Source: an uncultured Nitrospira sp. (GTDB taxonomy: Bacteria; Nitrospirota; Nitrospiria; Nitrospirales; Nitrospiraceae). From it: a DNA stretch of 63,296 nt. The notes below the pieces were generated by a model. It worked only from the letters and a program-made list of their open reading frames with translations. It was not told the DNA's origin and searched no databases. Below are positions 35,818 to 45,207 of this stretch, piece after piece; positions within the stretch are counted from its first letter, which is position 1, and each line of letters begins with the position of its first letter. The position numbers and the translations under genes were made by a program. The stretch covers positions 1-63,296 of the forward strand of contig CABVRS010000005.1 in NCBI GenBank assembly GCA_902500745.1, in the 5' to 3' direction.

Positions 35818-37068
35818 ATGGCGACGAAACGCATTGCAATCGAGCAGCTCATCCCCGGCATGTTCATCGTCGAAATGGATGTTCCTTGGTACCGGACACC
35901 GTTTCTCTTCCATAAACGTCTGGTCAATGACCTGCGGACCATCGAGCTCATGAAACAACATGGGATTCGGATGGTGACAATCGATACCAGCAAAGGATCC
36001 GATCTCCCATCAACGACAACTCAACCGTCGGCCAATGCCGAGTCGACCTCCCCGAACGTTCCCGTTCCAAGTGAGTCAACACCTGAGCAGGGCATCGAAC
36101 ACAAATCCGACACTCAGCCGGCTGTCGTCATTTATGCGCAGGCTCAAGAAGCGGTGGAGCGCATCTTCGATGATCTTGAGCGTGGAGTCCCACCGACTCC
36201 CGAGGCGACGAAAGCCATCGTATCGAATGTGTTGGATCAAGTGCTGAATGACCGCGCTGCAATAGCCACTCAGGTGGCCATTCAGAAAATCAAACAGTTC
36301 GATCGGTCTCTGACAACCCATGCGTTGGATACCTGCATCTTGTCTCTCATCGTCGCTATTGAAAGCGAGCTTGACCAACCGCTGCAAGAATTGGTCGGCA
36401 TGGGGGCCTTGCTCCACGACGCGGGCTATGTCCGTCTCCCACGCAATCTGGTTCGGAAGCGAGACGAATGCACCGGGCAAGACAAGACACTGCTCGAACA
36501 ACACTGCAAGCTCGGCGTGACACTCCTTTCGGAACATCCTGGTATGCACGAGGAGGTCCTGCGAATCGTACGGGAGCATCATGAACGATCAGACAAAAGT
36601 GGTTTTCCGTCCGGCCTTGGTCACGACCAGATCTCACGTCTTGCGCAAATCGTCGGGATCGTCGATTTCTATGACGGCATGGTCAGTCGGCGCGGAACAC
36701 GTCCCGCGATGATTCCCCACGATGCCGTTCGGCAACTCTTCCTCGCGGGAGAACGAGGTCAGTTTGAAAAGACCCTCGTGGAGGTGATGATTCGGAGCAT
36801 CGGCGTCTACCCTGTTGGAAGCCTGGTCAGACTCAACACCGGTGAACAGGCCGTGGTGGTCGGAGTCAATCCTCAGCAACGCCTCAAACCTCTGGTCAAA
36901 GTCACAACCGACCCACAAGGTGGCGCCTATACCACACCGATTGAAATCGACCTGGCCGCATCGTCATCCGATCACACCGTACGGACGGTCCTGCGTGTCC
37001 TCGACCCGACTCGTGAGCGCGTCAACATCGGCATACATTTGGACACGACTCTGCCTCGAGCCGCATGA
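35818..37068 (+). CDS. HD-GYP domain protein, probable c-di-GMP phosphodiesterase
   Basis: 416 residues. N-terminal DUF3391-like region (IEQLIPGMFIVEMDVPWYRT), a Pro/Ser linker around 60-95, then HD-GYP: H200-D201 in LLHDAGYVRLP, REHHERSDKSGFPSGL and IVGIVDFYDGM. The GYP motif reads GFP, a tolerated variant. Such enzymes hydrolyse c-di-GMP, favouring motility. A PilZ-like or beta-rich C-terminal tail (about 320-416) follows. It overlaps the downstream kinase by four bases (ATGA), so the two form one operon. Confidence 0.92.
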   Translation: MATKRIAIEQLIPGMFIVEMDVPWYRTPFLFHKRLVNDLRTIELMKQHGIRMVTIDTSKGSDLPSTTTQPSANAESTSPNVPVPSESTPEQGIEHKSDTQPAVVIYAQAQEAVERIFDDLERGVPPTPEATKAIVSNVLDQVLNDRAAIATQVAIQKIKQFDRSLTTHALDTCILSLIVAIESELDQPLQELVGMGALLHDAGYVRLPRNLVRKRDECTGQDKTLLEQHCKLGVTLLSEHPGMHEEVLRIVREHHERSDKSGFPSGLGHDQISRLAQIVGIVDFYDGMVSRRGTRPAMIPHDAVRQLFLAGERGQFEKTLVEVMIRSIGVYPVGSLVRLNTGEQAVVVGVNPQQRLKPLVKVTTDPQGGAYTTPIEIDLAASSSDHTVRTVLRVLDPTRERVNIGIHLDTTLPRAA

Positions 37069-39989
37069 TGAAAGCGTCGGAACGAAAACGAGGGCGATAC
37101 CGGACTCGGAAGGAAGTCTCTGACCCTGCGGCGTCCGTCGCGGCCGATCTTCTTGAAGGGCTTCCTCTCGCGACGCTCATTCTCCATCCTGATCTGACAA
37201 TCCATACCATCAACCGGGAGGGTATCCGGTTACTCGGATCACGTGGTAGATCTAGCCATGGATCGTCGTTCCCGATGCTATGGGCAAAGCTTACTCAGTG
37301 CAGCCAATCAAGCATTTCCGCAAAGCTGAATGAAGTCTACAAGACACGCCGCCCTATTGTTCCAATACAACAGCGCCTGCTCAGAAGCAAAACGACGAGC
37401 ACCCCCATAGAGTGGACGTGCGTCCGGAGCGAGCTCGGTGGGATGAAAGTTCTCGTGATCAGTATTCGTGATTTGTCGCATGAAATGGAGTTGGAGCAGG
37501 ACCGTGAGCGCTTGGCGGCGATCGCCGAGGAAAGCCCCTCACCACTCATCGAACTCGATCGGCATTGCAACCTGTTGTATGCGAACCCTTCCATGATTGC
37601 GCTCCTTTCTCGATTTGGGTACAGCCTCGATGGATTCCCAAACGTGGCGCCAACCCAACTCCTCAAAATAGTGGAGCACTGTCTCACCACTGGTCGCATA
37701 TTGCCTGACGAAGAGGTCCTCTTACAGGACGCCAGTTTTTCGTGGACCTTTTGTCCTGTGCCTCATCATGACGTGGTTCGTGGCTACGCCACGGACATGA
37801 CAAACGTCCATAAGACACAGCAGGCGCTACGCTTAAAGGCCGAGCAACTTCGCGAGGCCAATCACCGACTCGACCAGGCACTTGATGAATCCAAGGAAGC
37901 GGCGCGCGTGAAGACGGCATTTCTCGCAACCGTCAGTCATGAGCTACGAACTCCCATGAACGGCGTGATCGGCATGACGAGCCTCCTGATGGAGACCTCC
38001 TTGACGCCTGAACAGCAGTCGTACGCCGAAACCATACGCCAATGCGGCGAAGCACTGCTGCAACTGATCAATGATGTGCTCGAATGCAGCAAGATTGAAG
38101 CGGGGAAACTGGAGTTGGAGTGTCTCGACTTCAATCTGCGAACGACCGTGGAGCAGGTGCTCGCGCAATTTGCCGAGCGCGCGGAAACCAAAGGACTGGA
38201 GCTGACCGGCCTCGTTCATGCGGCGGTTCCGACAGGACTCAAGGGCGACCCGGGACGCTTGCGTCAGATCCTGACCAATCTTGTCGCGAACGCAGTGAAA
38301 TTCACCGACAAAGGAGAGGTGACCCTGCAAGCCTATATCGAGGAAGATCTACCCGACTCCGCCGTCATCCGATTCGAAGTCACCGACAGCGGCATCGGGA
38401 TCACTCCGGATACTCAGGCTAAACTCTTTCGTCCATTCGTACAGGCCGACAGTTCAACGACGAGAAAGTACGGTGGTACCGGCCTTGGCCTGTCGATTTC
38501 GAAGCAACTCGCGGAATTGATGGGAGGGGGAATTGGTGTACGCAGCATTGAAGGACAAGGAAGTACTTTTTGGTGCACGGCGCGCCTTCTCAAACAGGCC
38601 GGCACGCCGCGTGCGATTCTCCCGATGGGAGACCTCGCGGGGAAACATGTCCTGATCGTCGATGATAACGAATCCAATCGTCTGATTCTCCATCATCTCG
38701 TATCCGGATGGGGAATGGTTGATGACCTTGCCGAGGATGCTGAATCAGCCTTGCGCCGGATCTCCGAGGCGGCACAGCGGAACGTACCGTACGATCTCGC
38801 CATCTTGGATGTGATCATGCCGGGAAAAGACGGGCTTCAGCTCGCCCGAGAAATCCAACAACACCCAGCGGGCGCCGGCATTCGCCTTGTCGTCATGACC
38901 TCGATGCTCCAACGAGGCCATGCAGAGCAGGCACGTCAAGCCGGCGCCATGGGGTATTTACCGAAGCCCGTTCGCCATGACGAGTTACGAGACTGTTTGC
39001 GAACTGTTCTCGGCCTCGCCGAGAGCCCGAAGCCAAAGGAATCTCGGACGCTCTCGGTTGTTCCTCAACTGATTACTCGGCATACGGTCGCAGAAAACAT
39101 CCAACACCGACGCGTCCTCGTGGTGGAAGATAATGTCGTCAACCAAAAGCTCGCCGTACGGATGGTTGAAAAGCTGGGTTACCAGCCGGATGTCGTCGAT
39201 AACGGCCAGGAGGCGCTGACGGCGCTGAAGAAGGGTGACTACGCGGCGATCTTGATGGATTGCCAGATGCCCATCATGGATGGCTTTGAGACGACCAAGA
39301 ACATTCGCGAGCGTGAAGCGTCCGGATATGTTTCGGGTTCCAAGTCTCAGGTTTCAGGTTCGAACCAAGAGAGGTCAGATCAGCAACCTGAAACATGCAA
39401 CCCGAAACATGAGACTCGCGCTCACATCCCCATCATTGCCGTGACGGCCAATGCCATGCAGGGAGATCGAGAACGGTGTTTGGCGGCCGGGATGGACGAC
39501 TATCTTTCAAAGCCGATCAAACTAGAGGAACTCCGCACTGCCCTTGCCCGTTGGGCCACCGCACCGCCCACTGAAACAGTATCTGAAAGACAGCCGCCGG
39601 TCCCGATCACGACCGACCCGACGCGAGGCATCTTTGACCCTGCCAAGATGTACCAGAATATCGGCAACGATAACGAATTGTTTGCTCAACTCATCTGTCT
39701 GTTCCTCGATCGTCACCAGACGATGCTGACTGAGATCAGAACAGCCTTGGCCGATGCCGACTCATCCGCCGTCGAGCGAGCCGCCCACACGTTTAAGGGA
39801 ACGGCCGGCAATCTGTGTGCGTCTGAGGTAGGACTCACCGCCAGTCGTTTGGAAGCCGTGGGCCGCCTGAACACGCTCCACGACGCGGCTCCCGTCTACG
39901 CACAACTTGAACTTGAAGTCGCACGACTCGTCCGCGTGTTGGAATCCTATCGGCAGGGGTATCAGCCCATCACGAAAGCGGCCGCCTAG
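37065..39989 (+). CDS. Hybrid sensor histidine kinase (PAS, HK, two receivers, HPt)
   Basis: 974 residues. PAS-type sensing region about 25-260, coiled segment, HisKA with H292 in SHELRTPMNGVIG, HATPase (GDPGRLRQILTNLVANAVKF, DSGIGI, GGTGLGLSI), receiver 1 (about 525-645, D582 in AILDVIMPGKDG), receiver 2 (about 685-840, D732 in ILMDCQMPIMDG), C-terminal HPt with H908 in AAHTFKGTAGNL. It is a full phosphorelay like BarA or ArcB but cytoplasmic: no membrane helices seen. Receiver 2 is interrupted at about 750-785 by residues coded by repeats. The target regulator is not evident; the HD-GYP partner has no receiver, so coupling may be indirect. Confidence 0.93.
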   Translation: MMKASERKRGRYRTRKEVSDPAASVAADLLEGLPLATLILHPDLTIHTINREGIRLLGSRGRSSHGSSFPMLWAKLTQCSQSSISAKLNEVYKTRRPIVPIQQRLLRSKTTSTPIEWTCVRSELGGMKVLVISIRDLSHEMELEQDRERLAAIAEESPSPLIELDRHCNLLYANPSMIALLSRFGYSLDGFPNVAPTQLLKIVEHCLTTGRILPDEEVLLQDASFSWTFCPVPHHDVVRGYATDMTNVHKTQQALRLKAEQLREANHRLDQALDESKEAARVKTAFLATVSHELRTPMNGVIGMTSLLMETSLTPEQQSYAETIRQCGEALLQLINDVLECSKIEAGKLELECLDFNLRTTVEQVLAQFAERAETKGLELTGLVHAAVPTGLKGDPGRLRQILTNLVANAVKFTDKGEVTLQAYIEEDLPDSAVIRFEVTDSGIGITPDTQAKLFRPFVQADSSTTRKYGGTGLGLSISKQLAELMGGGIGVRSIEGQGSTFWCTARLLKQAGTPRAILPMGDLAGKHVLIVDDNESNRLILHHLVSGWGMVDDLAEDAESALRRISEAAQRNVPYDLAILDVIMPGKDGLQLAREIQQHPAGAGIRLVVMTSMLQRGHAEQARQAGAMGYLPKPVRHDELRDCLRTVLGLAESPKPKESRTLSVVPQLITRHTVAENIQHRRVLVVEDNVVNQKLAVRMVEKLGYQPDVVDNGQEALTALKKGDYAAILMDCQMPIMDGFETTKNIREREASGYVSGSKSQVSGSNQERSDQQPETCNPKHETRAHIPIIAVTANAMQGDRERCLAAGMDDYLSKPIKLEELRTALARWATAPPTETVSERQPPVPITTDPTRGIFDPAKMYQNIGNDNELFAQLICLFLDRHQTMLTEIRTALADADSSAVERAAHTFKGTAGNLCASEVGLTASRLEAVGRLNTLHDAAPVYAQLELEVARLVRVLESYRQGYQPITKAAA
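39313..39421. repeat. Family B plus family A repeats embedded in frame in the hybrid kinase gene
   Basis: GTGAAGCGTCCGGAT (family B start) runs into TTTCGGGTTCCAAG, CTCAGGTTTCAGGTTC and the complementary AACCTGAAACATGCAACC, CGAAACATGAGACTC (family A hairpin). It codes for about 36 residues (YVSGSKSQVSGSNQE, QQPETCNPKHE) between the REREAS helix and the HIPIIAVTANAM strand of receiver 2, without breaking the frame. Confidence 0.85.
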
Positions 39990-39997
39990 AGCACGAC

Positions 39998-40480
39998 TCA
40001 CGCAGAACATTCTGTAGCAGATTCGAAATCTGAGGGGGTTTCAACAGCAGGACATGATGCTGGAAACAATGGGTGTCTGGTAGGAAACTCTTCGGAGAGC
40101 ACCAACTGTTTCCCGAGCTTGGTCTTGTGGCTTATGATCAGCGGGCCTCGAAGATTGGCTGTGATTCGACTTGGGTCATCCGAAGGTATGGTTAAGATCA
40201 CGGCCAATGCGAGATCATCCCTCTGGTCCCCTTTGATCTCTGCCAAGGCCTCTGCAGGAATGTCGACATGATAATCGGGATGGAACGTGCCCGGATCCAA
40301 AAGGACAAAGGCCAGATCCGGAGCTTCAACCGATTGAAGCCATTTGATGGGAGCCTCCGTATCATGATCAAGGATCACATACCGTTCTTGCTCGGGAAAG
40401 CCCAGCAGCCCTGAAGGAAACCTGACGATGCTGTCGTCGGGAACGTCGAATGATCCGAAACGGGTCGATGTGCACTTCAC
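39998..40480 (-). CDS. fliW: Flagellar assembly factor FliW
   Basis: 160 residues, start GTG with GAGGA seven bases upstream. FRFPSGLLGF-type opening (VRFPSGLLGFPEQERYVIL), WLQSVEAPDLAFVLLDP and TANLRGPLII are FliW signatures. FliW binds either free flagellin or CsrA; when flagellin is exported FliW sequesters CsrA and relieves repression of fliC mRNA. Downstream of csrA by ten bases. The last ~25 residues (HPLFPASCPAVETPSDF) extend beyond the usual end. Convergent with the hybrid kinase gene. Confidence 0.95.
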   Translation of the reverse strand: MKCTSTRFGSFDVPDDSIVRFPSGLLGFPEQERYVILDHDTEAPIKWLQSVEAPDLAFVLLDPGTFHPDYHVDIPAEALAEIKGDQRDDLALAVILTIPSDDPSRITANLRGPLIISHKTKLGKQLVLSEEFPTRHPLFPASCPAVETPSDFESATECSA

Positions 40481-40490
40481 GAATATATCC

Positions 40491-40736
40491 TCACGAGACC
40501 ATTCGGCGTTTCGCGGGAATCAGGCGGCGAAATGCATCGATCGGAACCGCCTGAGTTTTCGCGGCCAAGCGGTTCTCTTCTTGAATTCTCGTATAGACCT
40601 CTTCCCGATGAACCTCGACCGCCGGTGGCGCTTCGATTCCGAGTCGGACTTGCCCGCTTTTCACACCCAGCACGACGACACGGATGTCGGGCCCGATCGT
40701 CACACTTTCTCCACGTCGACGTGTCAGTACCAACAT
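40491..40736 (-). CDS. csrA: RNA-binding translational regulator CsrA
   Basis: 81 residues: [47 protein letters not shown]. All hallmark positions including the GxxRLGI and HREE RNA-contact segments are kept, so it should bind GGA loops in mRNA. Tail slightly longer than the enteric 61-residue form, as is usual for FliW-linked CsrA. AAGGAAGG is five bases before the ATG. Under a sigma-28-like promoter, so it is made with late flagellar genes. Confidence 0.97.
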   Translation of the reverse strand: MLVLTRRRGESVTIGPDIRVVVLGVKSGQVRLGIEAPPAVEVHREEVYTRIQEENRLAAKTQAVPIDAFRRLIPAKRRMVS

Positions 40737-40771
40737 ACCAGCCTTCCTTGGCTACACAGTGCTGCATAGAA

Positions 40772-40799
40772 TTATCGGCCATCCCTGGGACAAACTTGA
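40772..40799 (-). promoter_or_regulatory. Sigma-28 promoter of csrA-fliW
   Basis: Minus-strand TCAAGTTT, 16-base spacer from TCAA, GCCGATAA, a perfect -10. It lies in the gap after flgL, 36 bases before csrA. Confidence 0.75.
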
Positions 40800-40807
40800 G
40801 AGACGAC

Positions 40808-42577
40808 TTAGCGCAGATGCTTGAGGAGAGAATTGTCGAAGAGCCGCCCGAGCGTTTCTCCTGCTGCTTGAATGGCATACTCTTGCAGGGTGAGATCGGA
40901 GATGGTTCGTGCCAAGTCAATATCTTCGAACGCGGAGAGCGTGTTGGTGGCCAACACTTTCGCATCTTCCAAGGCCGAGGAGGTGGCTTCCAATCGATTG
41001 GTCAGTGCGCCGACTTCAGCCTGAGCAGCCGACACCTGACTGATCCCGCGGTCTAACTCGCCCAAGCTCTCCACGATACCGGCCTTGAAGTTTCCTCGCA
41101 ACGACGCGAGAAGATGTTGGACTGTTTCAAACAGATTCACCTGAGGGCCGCTGAACGCTTGATCGCCAAGCACGTTCGTAGGGATCACCTCCCCGTCCGC
41201 CACTTCAATTTCATGAGTGGCTGAATCTCCGGCATACCTGCTCTGGCTGACGATATGAAAGAGATCTCCGGCAGCTGGAGACGCCGTCTCGTTCGTGATC
41301 GTAAGCTGAATGCCGTCAAACGTGATCGGCGCACCTGAAGTATAGGTTTGTCCACCCAGCACTGTCCTCGGAGTCAGCGCGACGGTAAATCGATCTCCCG
41401 TCACCGGTGATCCCGGCTGTCCGTTCGACAGCACGACCCGCAAACCGTCGAATTCGATGGGACTTCCTGACACATACGAGTTCCCGGTTGAAAGAGTCGA
41501 CCCGGTCGTCGTGTTCACCACGGCATACTGTGTGGGAGACGTGAATTGTATTTCATACGAATCAAGGGTCACACGCTGAGGGTCGATAACCCCCGTATCA
41601 ATAGCGCCGACTCGTCCCACATTGGCCAAGCCCGCCGTGACCGTGACCGGTCCCGAGATATTGAAAACGTCAAAGCTGCCGGATCCAGTGAACCGGAGGA
41701 TATGGTTGTCGAACGAGGTGATGCTCGCATTACGGACTTGGCCCTGAGAGATCGTTGCACCTCCGCTGTTGGACGAAGCGGCATGTGTAACCACGGTCGG
41801 CACGAACGTTGCGGTACCGTTGCCGGCACTGCCTCCGTTGAATCCGAGCAGCGTACGAGCAGATCCACCGATCACCTCCACCTTCGCGTTTGCTCCATCG
41901 GAATTGGAGGCAATGACAAGACGAGCGTTCGCATACGTCACGGACACGCTTTTCCCTGCCGCCAGTAAGGTGGCATCGGTATTGATCCGGCTCTGGACTC
42001 GTGCGGCTACTTCGGATCCACTGAGCGTCTCGGTGCCGCTGGTTAAATCGATCGAACCGGATGTCACACCATCAATGCTCAAGGTCAGTGTGTCGGCAAC
42101 AGCATTCGTCAATGTAATGGGCGTAGACACCGCCAGCCCGGCAGCAAACCCATGGCGGCTTGTCCCTCCAAACACCGGCTGGTTTTCATCAAACTCGGCA
42201 TTACCCAATTGAAGCAGATGCTGCAACAGCGCACGTACTTCCTGCGCCCCGGCGGCTCGTTCTGCCGCGCCGTTGGTATCAGAGGCAAACTGAACCGCCA
42301 GTTGCCTGATACGGGACAGGGTCGATGTCGTCCCCTGGAGAGATGTATCGGCCAGTTCGACTCGCGTCGTGGCGGTGGCGATATTGCGAAGTCGTTGCTC
42401 CAACTTTGCCAATGTCGTCTGTTCACCGACGATCCGATGGAAACGACCAGGGTCGTCGGACGGTTGCAAGACCTGTTTGCCGGTAGCGAGATGTTCCTGC
42501 AAGCGTAACGATTTCGATCGAGCCCGTTGATAACTGTTGACCAGGAATCCAAACACCTGCTGTTCGGTAACACGCAT
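40808..42577 (-). CDS. flgL: Hook-filament junction protein FlgL (HAP3), enlarged
   Basis: 589 residues against about 300-420 in most bacteria. N-terminal D0/D1 (QVFGFLVNSYQRARSKSLRL, LATGKQVLQPSDDPGRF) and C-terminal D0/D1 (FEDIDLARTISDLTLQEYAI, AGETLGRLFDNSLLKHL) are typical. The extra ~270 residues are Gly/Ser/Thr-rich beta domains; residues 158-250 (DTLTLSIDGVTSGSIDL onward) closely resemble part of FlgK, as does 337-362. Joins filament to FlgK. It is 15 bases after flgK. Confidence 0.95.
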   Translation of the reverse strand: MRVTEQQVFGFLVNSYQRARSKSLRLQEHLATGKQVLQPSDDPGRFHRIVGEQTTLAKLEQRLRNIATATTRVELADTSLQGTTSTLSRIRQLAVQFASDTNGAAERAAGAQEVRALLQHLLQLGNAEFDENQPVFGGTSRHGFAAGLAVSTPITLTNAVADTLTLSIDGVTSGSIDLTSGTETLSGSEVAARVQSRINTDATLLAAGKSVSVTYANARLVIASNSDGANAKVEVIGGSARTLLGFNGGSAGNGTATFVPTVVTHAASSNSGGATISQGQVRNASITSFDNHILRFTGSGSFDVFNISGPVTVTAGLANVGRVGAIDTGVIDPQRVTLDSYEIQFTSPTQYAVVNTTTGSTLSTGNSYVSGSPIEFDGLRVVLSNGQPGSPVTGDRFTVALTPRTVLGGQTYTSGAPITFDGIQLTITNETASPAAGDLFHIVSQSRYAGDSATHEIEVADGEVIPTNVLGDQAFSGPQVNLFETVQHLLASLRGNFKAGIVESLGELDRGISQVSAAQAEVGALTNRLEATSSALEDAKVLATNTLSAFEDIDLARTISDLTLQEYAIQAAGETLGRLFDNSLLKHLR

Positions 42578-42592
42578 GGCAGGTTCCTCCGC

Positions 42593-44617
42593 CTATCGTT
42601 TGAGCGAAATCAATGTCGACATCATTTCATCGGCCGCCACGATCATGCGCGACGCCGCTTCAAACGCCCGTTGAAACTTGAGAAGATTGACGAGTTCTTC
42701 ATCAAGTGAGACACCGGACACCTGAGCCCGAAAATTCTGGAGTTGTTCATGGCGGATCTCTTCTGTCTCAAGACGCTGCCCAGCGACTTGAGACGCCACG
42801 CCCAGATTGGTCGCGGTTTTACGATAGGCATCGAACAGCGTCGCGTTGTCGAGACCGGTGACGGTTTTTGACTGAAGCGCAACGAGATCCAAGCCGTTCT
42901 TACTGTTACCCGGAACACCTGCTCGCGTGGAGGAGAGCGCGACTTTTGATGGATCTGAGAACACGACCGCCAAGTCTCTTGCCGCGTTGTCACGTGAGTT
43001 CACGCTCACAATATCGTTAGCCGCCGGTGCCCCGGACACGGTCACGGCAATCCCGTCCAGATGAAATGTTTGAGGCCCGCTGTACGTGCCGGACGCCGCT
43101 GTGCTGGCCCCGGCTGATAATCCGAGCGTGGCTCGCGCCGTTCCGCCGGTCACATCCACAGCACTGGTCCCGCCGCTGGAATTTGACTGCAACACAAGTC
43201 GATGTGCTGTGTGATCAAACAACACCGTGACCTGCCGGCCGGCTGCAGCCAGTGTGCTGTCCGCGTTGATTTTGCTTTGAAGCTCCTCGGCAAGCGCGTC
43301 GCCAGAGACATATGCCAGACCCGGTGAACCGGTACCATTGAGCGTAATGGTCCCCGAGGTCGTTCCGTCTACCGACACGACCAACGTATCGTTCACTCCC
43401 GTCACAATGCTGATCGGTGCATCCACTGTCGGAGGTGTCAGTACCGTTCCGGTGTAGTTCCCTCTGATCCCCGCTCCCGTTGTTGCATCGACGATTGAGT
43501 ATCCGCTCGGTCCCGTGAATTGAATCTCATAGTCATGGAAGGTCAGGAGACTCGGCGCAGTGACCGCCCCGTTTGCAATCGAAGCAGTGCCACTGTTTGT
43601 GGTAGGGGCTTTCGTCGTAACCGATACTCCCGAAAAGAGATCTTCCCCGGTAGACCCATCGAGACCATACCCCGCTCGGTGAATCTGGTTCACCTCGGTG
43701 AGGATCGAGCCGGCCAGAGCATCGACTCCTCGTTGGACGGAAGGAATCGTACGATCCCGGACATCCAGGAGTCCACGTAACTTCCCAGTACTTATCAGAT
43801 CGTTAATGACGTACGGTTGAGATCCCCCGATATCGTACCCGATATCCAGCAGCGCTTGATTGTCCGGAGATTCGACGCCGACGAGCTTACGAGTTGTTTC
43901 CTGGTCCACTAAGACAAGTCCACGGGCGGTAAAGACTGAAACCGTGCCGTCCTGACGATCAAGCGTGAGCACATCAACACGCGTGGCAAGCTCATTCACG
44001 GCCAAGTCCCGCTGATCGCGGAGATCATTGGCATTCTGGCCGCTGACTTCAGCGGATTTAATTTGGCTATTGAACTCGGCAATCTTCCCCGTCAAGGTAT
44101 TGATCTCGCTGAGCGTCACACCGATTTGCACATCAACGCCGCGACGGGTCTCGACCAAATTCGTATTGAGCTGATGAAATGCGCTCGACAACGTCGTGGC
44201 CCGTGAGAGCACCACAGAACGCGGAGCAATCTGAGCAGGTGTCGTGCTCGCATCCTGCAGTGCCTTGAAAAAATCGTTCAACTTCCCCGATAAACCCTGC
44301 CCACGCGCATCCCCAAACAGACTCTCGAGCCTGCTCAATTCATCACGCGCCACTGTAAATTGGCCCAGATCTTCATGGGACTGTGCCAACTCCCGGTTAA
44401 GGAATACGTCCACCGCCCGTCGGATCTCGGCAATTTTCACTCCGGTGCCGGATTGCCCTGGGCTCCCATCAACAGGACGCTCTTCCGTGAGTATGACTTG
44501 CTGTCTGGAGAAGCCCGGAGTGTTGACATTGCCGATATTATGGCCGGTGACCGTCAAGGCCTGTTGCGCCGTAAAGAGGGCGGACTTTGCAACGTCAAGC
44601 AGTGCGTTCAATCCCAT
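42593..44617 (-). CDS. flgK: Hook-filament junction protein FlgK (HAP1)
   Basis: 674 residues. N-terminal LDVAKSALFTAQQALTVTGH and NIGNVNTPGFSRQQVIL, C-terminal VSLDEELVNLLKFQRAFEAA and ADEMMSTLISLKR are FlgK signatures. Longer than the enteric 547 residues because of beta modules at about 352-382 and 400-507 that match modules in the neighbouring FlgL. Sits between flgN (its chaperone) and flgL. Confidence 0.96.
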   Translation of the reverse strand: MGLNALLDVAKSALFTAQQALTVTGHNIGNVNTPGFSRQQVILTEERPVDGSPGQSGTGVKIAEIRRAVDVFLNRELAQSHEDLGQFTVARDELSRLESLFGDARGQGLSGKLNDFFKALQDASTTPAQIAPRSVVLSRATTLSSAFHQLNTNLVETRRGVDVQIGVTLSEINTLTGKIAEFNSQIKSAEVSGQNANDLRDQRDLAVNELATRVDVLTLDRQDGTVSVFTARGLVLVDQETTRKLVGVESPDNQALLDIGYDIGGSQPYVINDLISTGKLRGLLDVRDRTIPSVQRGVDALAGSILTEVNQIHRAGYGLDGSTGEDLFSGVSVTTKAPTTNSGTASIANGAVTAPSLLTFHDYEIQFTGPSGYSIVDATTGAGIRGNYTGTVLTPPTVDAPISIVTGVNDTLVVSVDGTTSGTITLNGTGSPGLAYVSGDALAEELQSKINADSTLAAAGRQVTVLFDHTAHRLVLQSNSSGGTSAVDVTGGTARATLGLSAGASTAASGTYSGPQTFHLDGIAVTVSGAPAANDIVSVNSRDNAARDLAVVFSDPSKVALSSTRAGVPGNSKNGLDLVALQSKTVTGLDNATLFDAYRKTATNLGVASQVAGQRLETEEIRHEQLQNFRAQVSGVSLDEELVNLLKFQRAFEAASRMIVAADEMMSTLISLKR

Positions 44618-44623
44618 CGATCG

Positions 44624-45187
44624 TCACCCCTTCCGTCTGATTAACGTCGCCGGCATGCCGCTGGTGTTTCGACCGCCGAGCATCGAATAGACGTCGCTTT
44701 CAGGAGCGGGCTGACGATGAGCTTCCAATGCCCGGGCAAGAAACGACTGAATATTTTTCACAAGTACCTGGTTGACCGCTATATCTTGCTGCACTGTTCG
44801 AACTCGCGCTGCAAGTCGTTCATACTGTTCCAAGACCGCGTGAGTTTGTGGGTGCTTCATCCGTTGCAGAATCTGAGTGAATGTTCGACTCGTTTCTGGC
44901 ACATCATGAATCCTGGCTAGCTCACGCACAAATGCGTCAAACTCTTCTTTGAGACCGTTTAAGCGCTCAAGGATCGAAACTCTTGACTGATTGATTGCGA
45001 CAAACTCATGGAGCGCCATGCGCTTGATGGCATCGCGTTCGTGGCGGATGTTGTGTGCGAGCAATTCACATTGCGCGGATTCACGCGCAAGGAGATCGAT
45101 GAACTGATCGAGAGAGCCTGAGACATTCACGATCGACAACCTGCCCATCCTTAGGCCAGAACGGAAGTCCGTCCATTGCTGTCGCAC
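44624..45187 (-). CDS. flgN: FlgN-type export chaperone
   Basis: 187 residues in the longest frame (GTG start); a start near codon 14 or 20 would give a more usual length and no ribosome site settles it. All-helical: FIDLLARESAQCELLAHNIR, ILERLNGLKEEFDAF, YERLAARVRTVQQDIAVNQV. FlgN binds FlgK and FlgL before export. Identification rests on the helical pattern, size and position between flgM and flgK, which is the standard place. Confidence 0.85.
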   Translation of the reverse strand: MRQQWTDFRSGLRMGRLSIVNVSGSLDQFIDLLARESAQCELLAHNIRHERDAIKRMALHEFVAINQSRVSILERLNGLKEEFDAFVRELARIHDVPETSRTFTQILQRMKHPQTHAVLEQYERLAARVRTVQQDIAVNQVLVKNIQSFLARALEAHRQPAPESDVYSMLGGRNTSGMPATLIRRKG

Positions 45188-45207
45188 TTGCAGGACACTG
45201 ACGTGGC

